Notes: generated from the sequence alone by a model not told the origin. A stretch of DNA of 64,000 nucleotides from Aquibacillus albus (GCF_016908325.1 NZ_JAFBDR010000003.1:124001-188000); one strand, 5' to 3'; positions 53,922-63,460 are shown, counted from the stretch's first letter. Made by a program: numbers and translations.

Positions 53922-54884
53922 GTGAAAAAGATATTAATTACCGGATCTCTTGGACAAATTGGCTCTGAGTTGGTTAGAAGATTAAGAGATTTATATGGAA
54001 AGGATCATGTTATTGCAACGGATATTCGTAGAACAGATGATTCTAAGATTATACATTCTGGACCGTTTGAGATTTTAGATGTCACCGACGCAAAGAATTT
54101 TTCCAGAATAGCGAATAAATATAACGTGGATACCATTATTCATCTAGCAACTATACTATCTGCAAAGGCTGAAAACACTCCTCTGCATGCTTGGAACATA
54201 AACATGGGCGGTCTTGTTAATGCTTTAGAAATTGCTAGAAATTTAGACACAAAATTTTTTACCCCAAGTTCTATTGGATCATTTGGCCCATTAACCCCAA
54301 AGGTAAATACTCCCCAAGATACCATCCAACGACCAAACACAATGTACGGCATTAACAAAGTAGCAGGAGAACTTCTTTGCGACTATTACTATAACAAATT
54401 CAGTCTAGATACCCGGAGCGTTCGATTTCCCGGTTTAATTTCACATGGTACTCCTCCAGGTGGGGGAACGACCGATTATGCAGTTGAAATTTATTACGAA
54501 GCAGTGAAAAAGCAAGCATATACCTGTTATATACAAAAAGGAACTTACATGGATATGATGTATATGCCAGATGCAATGGATGCAATCATTCAATTGATGG
54601 AAGCAGACCCTGCTAAGCTTAGACACCGAAATGCATTTAACTTAACTGCTATGAGTGTGGAACCCGAAGACTTTGCTAAAGAAATCCAAAAGCACATTCC
54701 TAGCTTTACGATCCACTATCAGATTGATCCTGTTCGTCAATCCATAGCAGATAGCTGGCCAAACTCCATCGATGCTTCTGCTGCAAAAAACGAATGGGGA
54801 TTTCATCCTCAGTATGATCTCGAAAAGATGACGATAGATATGTTAACCAATATTGAAAGTGATAACAATATTGGTATTAAATAA
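53922..54884 (+). CDS. tdh: L-threonine 3-dehydrogenase, SDR/epimerase type, GTG start
   Basis: This protein of 320 residues is of the extended SDR fold: [18 protein letters not shown] (NAD loop), [23 protein letters not shown] and the catalytic YGINKVAGE (Tyr and Lys). VRFPGLIS and the C-terminal [18 protein letters not shown] match the short-chain threonine dehydrogenases. It oxidises L-threonine to 2-amino-3-ketobutyrate, the substrate of Kbl. It starts with GTG after GGGAG. Confidence 0.92.
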   Translation: MKKILITGSLGQIGSELVRRLRDLYGKDHVIATDIRRTDDSKIIHSGPFEILDVTDAKNFSRIANKYNVDTIIHLATILSAKAENTPLHAWNINMGGLVNALEIARNLDTKFFTPSSIGSFGPLTPKVNTPQDTIQRPNTMYGINKVAGELLCDYYYNKFSLDTRSVRFPGLISHGTPPGGGTTDYAVEIYYEAVKKQAYTCYIQKGTYMDMMYMPDAMDAIIQLMEADPAKLRHRNAFNLTAMSVEPEDFAKEIQKHIPSFTIHYQIDPVRQSIADSWPNSIDASAAKNEWGFHPQYDLEKMTIDMLTNIESDNNIGIK

Positions 54885-54920
54885 ATTTGACTGTTTTCAA
54901 GTAAAAAAACAAAGAATACG

Positions 54921-54954
54921 AAAAGAGGCTGCCTCAAAAGACAGCCTCTTTTTT
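54921..54954. terminator. Bidirectional terminator between tdh and the GH4 gene (AGAGGCTG family)
   Basis: AAGAGGCTG pairs with CAGCCTCTT around a 10-base loop, with A-rich and T-rich flanks on each side. It serves both converging genes. Confidence 0.85.
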
Positions 54955-54976
54955 CCTAATATAAGATTAAACCATA

Positions 54977-56308
54977 TCACACTCTTGAGGTAGATACCGA
55001 TACATTTTTCTCATATTTCGGTAACCAATCACCATGTGCTTCAATCAGATCATCGCATAAAGCAACAATATCATCAATCGATAACTCAGCAGAAGTGTGC
55101 GGATCTAACATCGCAGCATGATAAATATGTTCTCTTTTCTTCGTCATTGCTGCTTCGATTGTAAGTAACTGTGTATTAATGTTTGTTCTATCTAGGGCAG
55201 CTAATTGCTCAGGCAACTCACCTACATATGTCGGTGTTACACCACTTGCATCTACTAAACAAGGTACTTCAACACATGCTTTTTCTGGCAAATTACTAAT
55301 CAAGCCGCCCGTATTCAACACGTTTCCACCAATTTTAAATGGTTTATCTGTTTCCATCGCTTCAATAATATACGAACCATACTCATGTGTGCGTTCATGA
55401 GTCAGATTTTTGTCATGAACGAGATCCTCACGCATTTTCTTCCAGCCTTCTATTTGATTGACACAGCGTCGTGGATATTCATCCAACGGAATATTAAATC
55501 GATCGATTAATTCAGGGTACTGACTTTTAATAAAATAAGGGTGATATTCTGCATTATGCTCTGATGACTCCGTTACATAATAACCAAAACGCTCCATTAA
55601 CTCAAAGCGAACCATATCATCATGCTTTGTTTTTTGCTTTTCTCTCGCTCTTCTTTTAATCTCCGGGTATAAGTCCTCGCCATTACGAGTTATTTCGAGT
55701 AACCATGCCAAGTGGTTAATCCCTGCGATTTTCCATTGAACATTGTCTGTTGGCATCTCCAAGGACTTTAATAAATGATCTGCACATACTTGAACACTAT
55801 GGCACAGGCCAACAGTCTTGATGCTAGTATAACGATTCATCGCTCCAGTTAAAGCAGCCATAGGATTTGTATAGTTTAGGAACCAAGCATCCGGACAAAC
55901 TTCTTCCATATCTTTTGCAAAGTCCATCATGACTGGAATTGTTCGTAAACTTCTGAAAATCCCGCCAATACCAATAGTATCAGCAATTGTTTGGCGTAAA
56001 CCATATTTTTTTGGAATTTCAAAATCAATAATTGTACTAGGATCATATCCACCAACTTGGATCGCGTTAATGACATATTTAGCATCTCTTAGTGCTTCCT
56101 TACGATCTGTGTAAGCAACAACTTCTACTGTAGAACCAAGGCTCTGTTTTAAATTTTGTAGCATCATTTCTGAATCTTTTAATCTCTCATGATCAATATC
56201 AAATAGTGCAAATTCAAATCCTTGTAATGCATCAACTGTCATACAATCCCCAAGTACATTTTTTGCAAAAACTGTACTACCTGCTCCTAGAAACGTAATT
56301 TTTGACAT
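54977..56308 (-). CDS. melA: GH4 alpha-galactosidase (MelA-like)
   Basis: This GH4 enzyme of 443 residues needs NAD and a divalent metal. The N-terminal Rossmann loop is ITFLGAGSTVFAKNVLGD. NYTNPMAALTGAMNRY follows, then the metal-binding GLCHSVQ (Cys169) and AGINHLAW (His199). The CHSVQ form and overall length fit alpha-galactosidases of the MelA type, though alpha-glucuronidase-like relatives exist. It acts inside the cell on alpha-galactosides such as melibiose. The start at 56308 follows GAGGAGG. It is the second gene after a LacI regulator. Confidence 0.85.
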   Translation of the reverse strand: MSKITFLGAGSTVFAKNVLGDCMTVDALQGFEFALFDIDHERLKDSEMMLQNLKQSLGSTVEVVAYTDRKEALRDAKYVINAIQVGGYDPSTIIDFEIPKKYGLRQTIADTIGIGGIFRSLRTIPVMMDFAKDMEEVCPDAWFLNYTNPMAALTGAMNRYTSIKTVGLCHSVQVCADHLLKSLEMPTDNVQWKIAGINHLAWLLEITRNGEDLYPEIKRRAREKQKTKHDDMVRFELMERFGYYVTESSEHNAEYHPYFIKSQYPELIDRFNIPLDEYPRRCVNQIEGWKKMREDLVHDKNLTHERTHEYGSYIIEAMETDKPFKIGGNVLNTGGLISNLPEKACVEVPCLVDASGVTPTYVGELPEQLAALDRTNINTQLLTIEAAMTKKREHIYHAAMLDPHTSAELSIDDIVALCDDLIEAHGDWLPKYEKNVSVSTSRV

Positions 56309-56376
56309 AATTAATCCTCCTCGAATTTCGTTAATTTTAATATAACGTGACAAGAAGTCACGAGGTTGGCTAGGCT

Positions 56377-57623
<1,247 letters not shown>

Positions 57624-57684
57624 ATAAAAAAACACCCACAAACAGTCTTCATCCCATTAGGATTTTCAGACTATTTGTGGGTGT
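57624..57684 (-). terminator. Terminator of the S-box operon
   Basis: ACACCCACAAA pairs perfectly with TTTGTGGGTGT, with an inner AGTCT/AGACT stem. Read leftward, it ends in seven T. Confidence 0.88.
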
Positions 57685-57723
57685 CATATACGTTTGATTA
57701 CAAAGACAACAAGTAAACTTTTA

Positions 57724-59232
57724 CTATGCCGTACGATTACCTAACTTATTATTCGTACTCTTAATAGCATAAGCAGTCACTAAAGATACAGCAATCATCA
57801 CAGCAAAACCAATAATGGAACTGTAGAACAATGCTTCAAATACTCCTGGTACAATTTCAAAACCAGTCAAAACCATAAAAGTTCCAGAACCGAAGATTAC
57901 CGAAGCAATCGCTCCATATTTATGGGCATATTTCCAAAAGTACCCTAACGATATCGGAGCTATAATACCACTAATAATGGCAGAAATACCGAACTGTGTT
58001 AATAATGCTAGTGATGCCGGACGTTCAATAGACATATATAGTGAGACAATACCAATAATCACTAAGGAAACTTTAGTTGCTTTTACCACTTTCTTATCAA
58101 TCTCTTGTTTCGATAACTGCTTATCTTTATAGAGAAACGGTACAACTAATGTCTTATACAGATCATTTCCAATACTAGACGTAATACCAAGGTATAAACT
58201 ATCAGTCGTTGATAGAATTGCGGAAATTAATCCTGCTACAATCACAGCAACAATAATTGGCGGAAATGCCTCCATGATATAAGTAGGAATAGCTCCATCT
58301 GCTGCCGCTAATCCCGGCGATAAAACGCGTGCTGCCATACCTGCAAACACAGATAATACAGAAAGGAAAAATAACGTAAGTCCTGCCGATAACGTAAATG
58401 GCCGTAATTGCTTTTCATCATCCAATGTTAACACTTTGTTCATTAAATGAGGTAAAAGGACAAACGAAAATAGTAACCATTGAATCGTAAGAATCGCAAA
58501 TCCGCTATGGAAAGGGCCGCTTGTTGCTACTGGCTGAACTAGGTTTGGATCAATAGCAGCTAGATCAGATTGTAGTTTACCTAAAAAGTTCCAGCCCCCA
58601 CCTATTGTCCATATAAGTGAAATAAATAGAAGTACTGATGTTACCGACATAATGATCCCTTGAATGCCGTCACTTATTAATTGCGCAAATGCTCCACCAA
58701 GACTGACATATACAATAGTGATAATCACACCAATGGCAATTCCCCATGTATATGGGATACCCATCACCGTCTCAAACATCGTTGCAAGCCCAACGTTTTG
58801 CCCAACAATATAATAAATATTAAATAAAATAAGTACTGCAATCATTACCTGAAGTAATTTACTATTATACTTTTTCCCAAGCCATTGCGGTAATGTTAAA
58901 ATGCCTCCCATTTTCTGTCCTTGTCGCCAAAAGGTTCTTGTAAAAAGTAATAATCCTAGCCACGTAATTCCAAAACAACCAAGTGTCCACCATAATGTAG
59001 GGGCCCCATATGTGTAAGCCCATCCTGGAACACCAAGGAATAAGTTAGCACTTGCATAGGAAGCACCAAAGCTTACACCGACAATCCATGGATTAACCTT
59101 TCCCTTTGCAATGGAAAAACCTTTCATTGTACGACTGTGAATAGCTCCTTTTTTCCCAAGCCACGTTGTAAAAACAAAGTAAATAACTAATAATGCTCCA
59201 ATAAGCCATATATAGATGTTTTGCTCCTCCAT
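57724..59232 (-). CDS. Sodium:solute symporter (SSS family)
   Basis: This transporter of 502 residues has about 13 helices. Typical SSS features are SIAKGKVNPWIVGVSFGASYASANLFLG, GMAARVLSPGLAAADGAIP, VAGLISAILSTTDSLYLGITSS (the sodium-site helix with the Ser/Thr/Asp pattern) and a unit with IDKKVVKATKVSLVIIGIVS. Substrate unknown. Because its transcript starts with a SAM riboswitch, it probably brings in a sulfur-containing compound. Its start overlaps the stop of a 32-residue membrane protein gene by one base. AAAGGAG precedes it. Confidence 0.9.
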   Translation of the reverse strand: MEEQNIYIWLIGALLVIYFVFTTWLGKKGAIHSRTMKGFSIAKGKVNPWIVGVSFGASYASANLFLGVPGWAYTYGAPTLWWTLGCFGITWLGLLLFTRTFWRQGQKMGGILTLPQWLGKKYNSKLLQVMIAVLILFNIYYIVGQNVGLATMFETVMGIPYTWGIAIGVIITIVYVSLGGAFAQLISDGIQGIIMSVTSVLLFISLIWTIGGGWNFLGKLQSDLAAIDPNLVQPVATSGPFHSGFAILTIQWLLFSFVLLPHLMNKVLTLDDEKQLRPFTLSAGLTLFFLSVLSVFAGMAARVLSPGLAAADGAIPTYIMEAFPPIIVAVIVAGLISAILSTTDSLYLGITSSIGNDLYKTLVVPFLYKDKQLSKQEIDKKVVKATKVSLVIIGIVSLYMSIERPASLALLTQFGISAIISGIIAPISLGYFWKYAHKYGAIASVIFGSGTFMVLTGFEIVPGVFEALFYSSIIGFAVMIAVSLVTAYAIKSTNNKLGNRTA

Positions 59233-59330
59233 TACTTTTCACTCCTTTCACTTTTTGGGTATAGCTTATTCCACACAGTTAATCCGACAATCCAAAAAAC
59301 TAAGATACTAATCCAATAAAATGTAAACAT
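59232..59330 (-). CDS. Tiny membrane protein, probable symporter accessory subunit (32 residues)
   Basis: The 32 codons code for one transmembrane helix (FYWISILVFWIVGLTVW) and a short basic tail ending SERSEK. GGGGAGG lies ten bases before the ATG, and the stop overlaps the symporter ATG (TAATG), so the two are translated together. Similar one-helix subunits are known beside sodium symporters, such as MetS with MetP in the NSS family and small accessory proteins of SSS transporters. That parallel is the basis for the call. The sequence itself has no other recognisable motif. Confidence 0.65.
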   Translation of the reverse strand: MFTFYWISILVFWIVGLTVWNKLYPKSERSEK

Positions 59331-59350
59331 AAAATGCCATCCTCCCCTTA

Positions 59351-60715
59351 TTAGCCTTGGACAGTAAGTCCTACCTGACCATTTGTTAACCGATTTTTTC
59401 CAGATCCAAATAATTTCTCACGATATGTTCCTTCTTGATACTCTTTTTGAACTAATCCACGATCTTGTAAGATTGGAACAACAAGTTCAACAAAATCCTC
59501 AAACGATCCCGGTGCAAGTGTATAAGCTATATTAAAGCCATCCACATCTGCTTCGTTGACCCAATATTCGATTTCATCAGCAATCTGTTCAGCCGATCCA
59601 ACAATAACTGGACCTCTACCGCCTATGCCAACAAATGTTGCTAATTCTCGAATCGTCCATTTTTTATTTGGATCCGCCTTTGTAAATACTTCTACAGCAG
59701 ACTGAATCGCATTACTTTCGATATACTCCAATGTTTGATCTGGTTCATATTGTGAAAAATCAATACCAGTCCATCCACTAAGCAATGAGAGCGCTCCGTC
59801 ATAGCTAATATAGCTTTTCAACGTTTCATATTTTTGGTACGCTTCCTCTTCCGTCCTACCTACAATTGGTGTAAACACAGTGAATACCAATAAGTCTTCT
59901 GGGCTTCTCCCCTGCTCCTTAGCCTTTTCTCGTAAATCCTTCACACCTTTTTTCACGATTTCAGCGGTTGGTCCTGCAGTAAAAACACATTCCGCATGCT
60001 TTGCAGCAAATGCGCGACCTCTAGAGGACGCTCCAGCTTGATATAAAACTGGTGTACGTTGCGGAGAAGGTTCACAGAGATGTGCTCCTGGAACTTCAAA
60101 ATATTTTCCTTTATGGTTAATGTCATGGACTTTTTTTGGATTTGCAAATACCTTTTTCTCTTTATCCCTTAGGACAGCATCATCTTCCCAGCTTTCTTCC
60201 CAAAGTTTATAGCAAACATCCAAAAATTCTTCTGCAATTTCATACCGATCATCATGCTCAATCTGCTGTTTTAGTCCAAGATTTTTAGCGGCACTATCAA
60301 GATAAGAAGACACAATATTCCACGCTACTCTTCCATCAGTTAAATGATCCAAGGTAGAAAATCTTCTAGCTAACATATACGGCTGTTCATAAGTAAGCGA
60401 ATAAGTAATTCCGAATCCCAGATGCTTTGTTGCATGTGCCATTGCCGAAACAAGCAGCAACGGATCGTTAGCAGGAACTTGAACCGCTTGTTCCACCGCG
60501 CTGTCTCGACTTCCGTTATACACGTCATAAACACCGAGAACATCAGCCAAAAATAGTCCGTCGAATTTTCCCTTTTCTAATAGTTTTGCAAGCTCAACCC
60601 AATATCCCAAATCATTATAGCGTTCTGATTGATCCTCTGGATGACTCCACAAACCTGGTGATTGATGCCCAACACAATTCATATCAAATGCGTTTAAATA
60701 GATTCTTTTACTCAA
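59351..60715 (-). CDS. FMN-dependent monooxygenase, NtaA/SnaA/DszA family, TTG start
   Basis: This flavin enzyme of 454 residues has the bacterial luciferase-like TIM barrel. It has GLFLADVLGVYDVYNGS, FGITYSLTYEQPYMLARRFSTLDHLTDGR, VAWNIVSSYLD, YQAGASSRGRAFAAKHAECVF and DGFNIAYTLAPGSFEDFVE. Family members use FMNH2 from a separate reductase to oxidise nitrilotriacetate, pristinamycin or sulfur compounds. The SAM riboswitch upstream points to release of sulfur from an organosulfur compound. It starts with TTG after GGAGGAG. No reductase gene is in the operon. Confidence 0.88.
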   Translation of the reverse strand: MSKRIYLNAFDMNCVGHQSPGLWSHPEDQSERYNDLGYWVELAKLLEKGKFDGLFLADVLGVYDVYNGSRDSAVEQAVQVPANDPLLLVSAMAHATKHLGFGITYSLTYEQPYMLARRFSTLDHLTDGRVAWNIVSSYLDSAAKNLGLKQQIEHDDRYEIAEEFLDVCYKLWEESWEDDAVLRDKEKKVFANPKKVHDINHKGKYFEVPGAHLCEPSPQRTPVLYQAGASSRGRAFAAKHAECVFTAGPTAEIVKKGVKDLREKAKEQGRSPEDLLVFTVFTPIVGRTEEEAYQKYETLKSYISYDGALSLLSGWTGIDFSQYEPDQTLEYIESNAIQSAVEVFTKADPNKKWTIRELATFVGIGGRGPVIVGSAEQIADEIEYWVNEADVDGFNIAYTLAPGSFEDFVELVVPILQDRGLVQKEYQEGTYREKLFGSGKNRLTNGQVGLTVQG

Positions 60716-60759
60716 TTCTATCTCCTCCGTTCTTCATACGTTTCAGCTAGGGCTTTTTA

Positions 60760-60801
60760 TAAAAAATAAAATCCCTTCTCTCACAGAAGAGAGAAGGGAT
60801 T
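60760..60801 (-). terminator. Expression-platform terminator of the SAM riboswitch
   Basis: AATCCCTTCTCTC pairs with GAGAGAAGGGATT (60770-60801) and, read leftward, enters TTTATTTTTTAT. It lies between the aptamer and the monooxygenase gene and would form when SAM is bound. Confidence 0.9.
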
Positions 60802-60823
60802 CAACCATACATTATCCGATATC

Positions 60824-60938
60824 TCTCTTCTCATCTTCGGAATCATTCATTCCTCTGAATTTGGCACCAATGCACAAAAAAGTGCTGGTTGCCGAGGCTT
60901 CTAAGGGTCAGTCCCTCCACCTCTCTGGATAAGAAGAA
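60824..60938 (-). ncRNA. SAM-I riboswitch (S-box)
   Basis: Read leftward, the region contains CTTATCCAGAGAGGTGGAGG, GGACTGACCC, GAAGCCTCGGCAACC and GGTGCCAAATTC in order, the conserved core of the S-box. P1 closes by CTTCTTATC with GATGAGAAG. A terminator hairpin follows at 60770-60801. When SAM is plentiful, transcription of the monooxygenase-symporter operon would stop. Confidence 0.95.
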
Positions 60939-61177
60939 AAGTACTTATGATTTAATTAATACCTGTATCTTACAGTTTATTTAATATTCTGTCAACAACT
61001 TTTTGTGCAATTTTCAGAATATTCTTCCTATATTTGCCCAACATTTCATTATAGAGCTCTCCATGTCATAACTGACTACACAAATTTCATATCATAGAAT
61101 AAAATATAGAAAAACAGGATATTTATATAACTATAAACTTAAATGTTAAGTCGGTACTCGAAAGGAGAAAACAAGCC

Positions 61178-61741
61178 ATGAGGGAACACTTCCTTCCTAA
61201 TCTCTATGGTAGACCGTTCAAAAACCTCTCTAATAGTCAAATGTCTTTTGATGAGGTATTTCAACATATTATAAGTTTTATGAAACAAGAGCCAAATGCG
61301 AATTATCGGTTAATAGTCGGTACGGATTCCCAAGTTTATCAAAAGCATACGGTATTTGTTACTGGGATTGTCATTTTTCGCGAGGGGAAAGGTGCATGGG
61401 GATGTATTATGCCTGTAAAAATCAAGCGGAAGTATGATAATCTACACGAAAAAATCTCGATGGAAACCTCCTTAACTGAACAAGTCGCTTTCCTGTTTAA
61501 TGATGAACGAAAAAATCAATTAATTGACATTGTCTTGCCATATTTATACCGTGGAAGCTCCTTTGCAATGGAAGGGCATATTGATGTAGGTTTAGGGAAA
61601 AAGTCATTGTCTCGCTTCCTAGCAGGTGAAATGATGGCTAGAATTCAATCAATAGGATTAGAGCCTGTTGTTAAGCCCGAATCGTTCGTTGCTTCTGGTT
61701 ATGCAAACCGATTTACGAAACACCCTGAAAAATATATTTGA
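61178..61741 (+). CDS. ykuK: YkuK family RNase H-like protein (DUF458)
   Basis: This protein of 187 residues matches the YkuK/DUF458 family, which has a predicted ribonuclease H-like fold. RLIVGTDSQVYQKHTVFVTGIV carries the first catalytic-type Asp, YDNLHEKISMETSLTEQVAFL and MEGHIDVGLGKKSLSRFLAGEM further acidic residues, and SFVASGYANRFTK closes it. The cellular substrate is unknown. In Bacillus subtilis ykuK expression is linked to stationary phase. AAAGGAG precedes the ATG. It is monocistronic. Confidence 0.85.
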   Translation: MREHFLPNLYGRPFKNLSNSQMSFDEVFQHIISFMKQEPNANYRLIVGTDSQVYQKHTVFVTGIVIFREGKGAWGCIMPVKIKRKYDNLHEKISMETSLTEQVAFLFNDERKNQLIDIVLPYLYRGSSFAMEGHIDVGLGKKSLSRFLAGEMMARIQSIGLEPVVKPESFVASGYANRFTKHPEKYI

Positions 61742-61784
61742 CCCCCTAAAAAAGCTTCTTGATTAAACCTTAAATATCTTAACA

Positions 61785-61808
61785 TGAAAAAAGCACCAAA
61801 ATGGTGCC
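61785..61808 (-). terminator. Terminator of the 54-codon gene
   Basis: GCACCA pairs with TGGTGC around AAA and, read leftward, runs into six T. It starts at the stop codon of the small gene. Confidence 0.8.
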
Positions 61809-61972
61809 TATGACTTAAACATATATTGAAAAGCAGCACGTTCATGATAATTTAATTCGCTCTCAATCAATTGCTGATTCTGCTGATCAACACACTCATC
61901 TTTACGTACTTTTAGTTTTTTAAACTTAGATAAGTGCCAATTATACTTAAACCGATAATAAATTCTTTTCAA
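61808..61972 (-). CDS. Small protein (54 residues) under a c-di-GMP riboswitch, TTG start
   Basis: The frame starts with TTG at 61972, eight bases or so after a strong AGGAGG, and ends TAG inside its own terminator. The protein begins MKRIYYRFKYNWHLSKFKKL (basic, aromatic), continues with a charged helix (VRKDECVDQQNQQLIESEL) and ends NYHERAAFQYMFKS. It has no transmembrane helix and no known motif. Its leader is a c-di-GMP-I aptamer ending about 20 bases before the ribosome site. A role in the sessile/motile switch is inferred from this alone. Not recognised. Confidence 0.7.
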   Translation of the reverse strand: MKRIYYRFKYNWHLSKFKKLKVRKDECVDQQNQQLIESELNYHERAAFQYMFKS

Positions 61973-62010
61973 ACGATTAACCTCCTCGTATACACAAACC
62001 GACGGAGTCC

Positions 62011-62098
62011 GTAACGGAAGCTGGCGAGCATAGTTACAAAAACGTTAGCCCCTATAGCTTTGCGTCATCACTTTTCAATGATTTTGCCTTTTCGTACG
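62011..62098 (-). ncRNA. c-di-GMP-I (GEMM) riboswitch B, proximal
   Basis: Read leftward: AAAAGGCAAAATCATTGAAA, GTGATGACGCAAAGC, GGGGCTAACG and TATGCTCGCCAGC. This is the GEMM-I core with a P2 helix (ATCA/TGAT, GAAA-type loop), the GACGCAAAGC ligand region and the P3 arm. P1 closes by CGTACG with CGTTACG. The ACGGACTCCGT palindrome and AGGAGG follow, so control may act on translation. Confidence 0.87.
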
Positions 62099-62222
62099 AT
62101 TTATGTTTTTTTCTACAAACCATTATCTAGTAATTTCAGCTAAAAAGTAATAGTCCATTTATCTTAAATTAATAACAATTTATTCCATCGGAAACCTAAA
62201 CAATTAAGAAAAACGTCCAGAA

Positions 62223-62310
62223 TTTTCTATCATAACGCTCAACAAAGCATTATAGAAAACTTGGCTAGCGACAAGCCTTTAGGCGCAGGCGATCGCCTAG
62301 TTGCGCTTAT
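62223..62310. repeat. Palindromic repeat cluster between the two riboswitches
   Basis: Three inverted repeats lie side by side: TTTTCTAT/ATAGAAAA (62223-62259), GGCT/AGCC in CTTGGCTAGCGACAAGCC (62261-62278), and the perfect 12-bp AGGCGATCGCCT (62287-62298) inside GCGCA/TTGCGC arms. It resembles REP-like elements in Bacillaceae. Copies elsewhere were not checked. Confidence 0.5.
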
Positions 62311-62380
62311 ACTTAGTTCCTAAAAATTTTTACTACGTCGATTAACTTCAACGCTAAAATTTTATGCTTTCCTAACGTGC

Positions 62381-62412
62381 AAAAAAAGACGTATTTCCAT
62401 ACGTCTTTTTTT
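62381..62412 (-). terminator. Terminator following c-di-GMP riboswitch A
   Basis: GACGTAT pairs with ATACGTC around TTCC, flanked by seven A and seven T, so it works leftward (and perhaps both ways). It is the likely expression platform of the distal riboswitch. Confidence 0.87.
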
Positions 62413-62429
62413 ATGTCATCAAAAGATTA

Positions 62430-62526
62430 TAACCTTCCATTCTATAGTAGCTGGCTGCCATAGCTTCCCTTAGGCCCTTGGCTTTGCGTCATTGCCTTTC
62501 GACAATTTTGCCTTTTGTATAGGACT
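62430..62526 (-). ncRNA. c-di-GMP-I (GEMM) riboswitch A, distal
   Basis: Read leftward: AAAAGGCAAAATTGTCGAAA, GGCAATGACGCAAAGCC, AGGGCCTAAGG and CTATGGCAGCCAGC. The P2 stem has a perfect GAAA tetraloop, and CCTAAG with TATGG forms its receptor. P1 pairs CTATA with TATAG. It begins about ten bases beyond the stop of the DNA-binding protein gene, leaving no room for a promoter between, and is followed by a terminator. Confidence 0.92.
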
Positions 62527-62531
62527 GGATG

Positions 62532-63101
62532 TTAATTTTTCGTTATATTTATTCGTTGATATTTTCTTTTTACACTTACTAAACTACGGTTAAGCTCACT
62601 GCTAATATATTCGAAATTACTACCAGAAGTATGTAAATGCAGCATTCGCCTTATTTCACCAGTAGTCCAGCTTTTATAGTTGATGCTTCTCTCATTTTTT
62701 CTTTCTAGTTCAACCCAACTAGGTTCTGGCACAATCGATTGATATTCAACTTTTGAAAAGTCAATGCGATGCTTATTATGATACGCCCATTCCCAGAATT
62801 CTTCTTGATCAATAAAATAAAATTTACGTGTTGAACGTGTTACTCTCCTTTTGTAGGGTAATCCATGGTTTTGAATCCATAACTTAACTACGGTAGGATC
62901 AACCTTCAACAGGACTGCTAACTGATGCATCGTTAATCGACCAACAGAAGATTTTGTATTGGAAATCCCGAGACGTTTCAGCTTTAGGATTACAGCGGTT
63001 TCTGTTCGACTTAAATTTTCAGCAATTGTAGCTATCTTCAAACGCCCCAAATGATCCTTCAGATATTGAATTTCCTCGTCTGTCCACTTTCTTTTATTCA
63101 T
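62532..63101 (-). CDS. Three-module helix-turn-helix DNA-binding protein
   Basis: This protein of 189 residues has no recognised enzyme domain. An N-terminal SANT/Myb-like module (1-45) reads KWTDEEIQYLKDHLGRLKIA and TAVILKLKRLGI. A middle MerR/excisionase-like HTH (55-110) has LTMHQLAVLLKVDPTVVKLW and basic KRRVTRSTRKF. A C-terminal second SANT-like module (145-185) has KSWTTGEIRRMLHLHTSG and SVKRKYQRI. It is probably a transcription factor. It lies directly upstream of a c-di-GMP riboswitch and may share its transcript. AAAGGAG precedes the ATG. Confidence 0.7.
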   Translation of the reverse strand: MNKRKWTDEEIQYLKDHLGRLKIATIAENLSRTETAVILKLKRLGISNTKSSVGRLTMHQLAVLLKVDPTVVKLWIQNHGLPYKRRVTRSTRKFYFIDQEEFWEWAYHNKHRIDFSKVEYQSIVPEPSWVELERKNERSINYKSWTTGEIRRMLHLHTSGSNFEYISSELNRSLVSVKRKYQRINITKN

Positions 63102-63292
63102 GATTAACTCCTTTTCATTCTTATTGTTAAACTCCCATCAATGACTTGATGTTTGTTATCTACCATGGTTTTATCCTACTGCTTTAGAGATAATCCCATG
63201 ATATAACCTAAGAATGAAAGGTTAATCCATGATGACTTATATCTAATATATACTATAAAATCGGATAATATCAACAAAAGATTATTAATCTA
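63102..63292. other. AT-rich gap, nothing recognised
   Basis: No gene, hairpin with T-run or known motif is seen. The DNA-binding protein gene promoter must be within it. Confidence 0.3.
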
Positions 63293-63460
63293 CTATGATT
63301 TGATAGAGTTAATTAAGTGAATCACTCGTTTCGCTTGGTTAAACAATAAGACTTCTGCTTGCTCTATGCAATCAGACAACGAAAGTGGACGACCAACAAT
63401 GGAGAAGCACCCAGCAAAGATATGGTTTAATTGATCGCTTCCTTGATTTAATGTATTCGC
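63293..63460 (-). pseudogene. Possible gene remnant without a start codon
   Basis: Read leftward, 55 codons between two stops give a protein-like sequence, ANTLNQGSDQLNHIFAGCFS and later QAEVLLFNQAKRVIHLINSI, with normal codon use. No start codon or ribosome site stands before it. A different frame just upstream begins ATG near 63497 (MKQKYICGILSCK) and would join it after a one-base insertion, so it may be a frameshifted gene of about 69 codons. Family not recognised. Confidence 0.35.
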
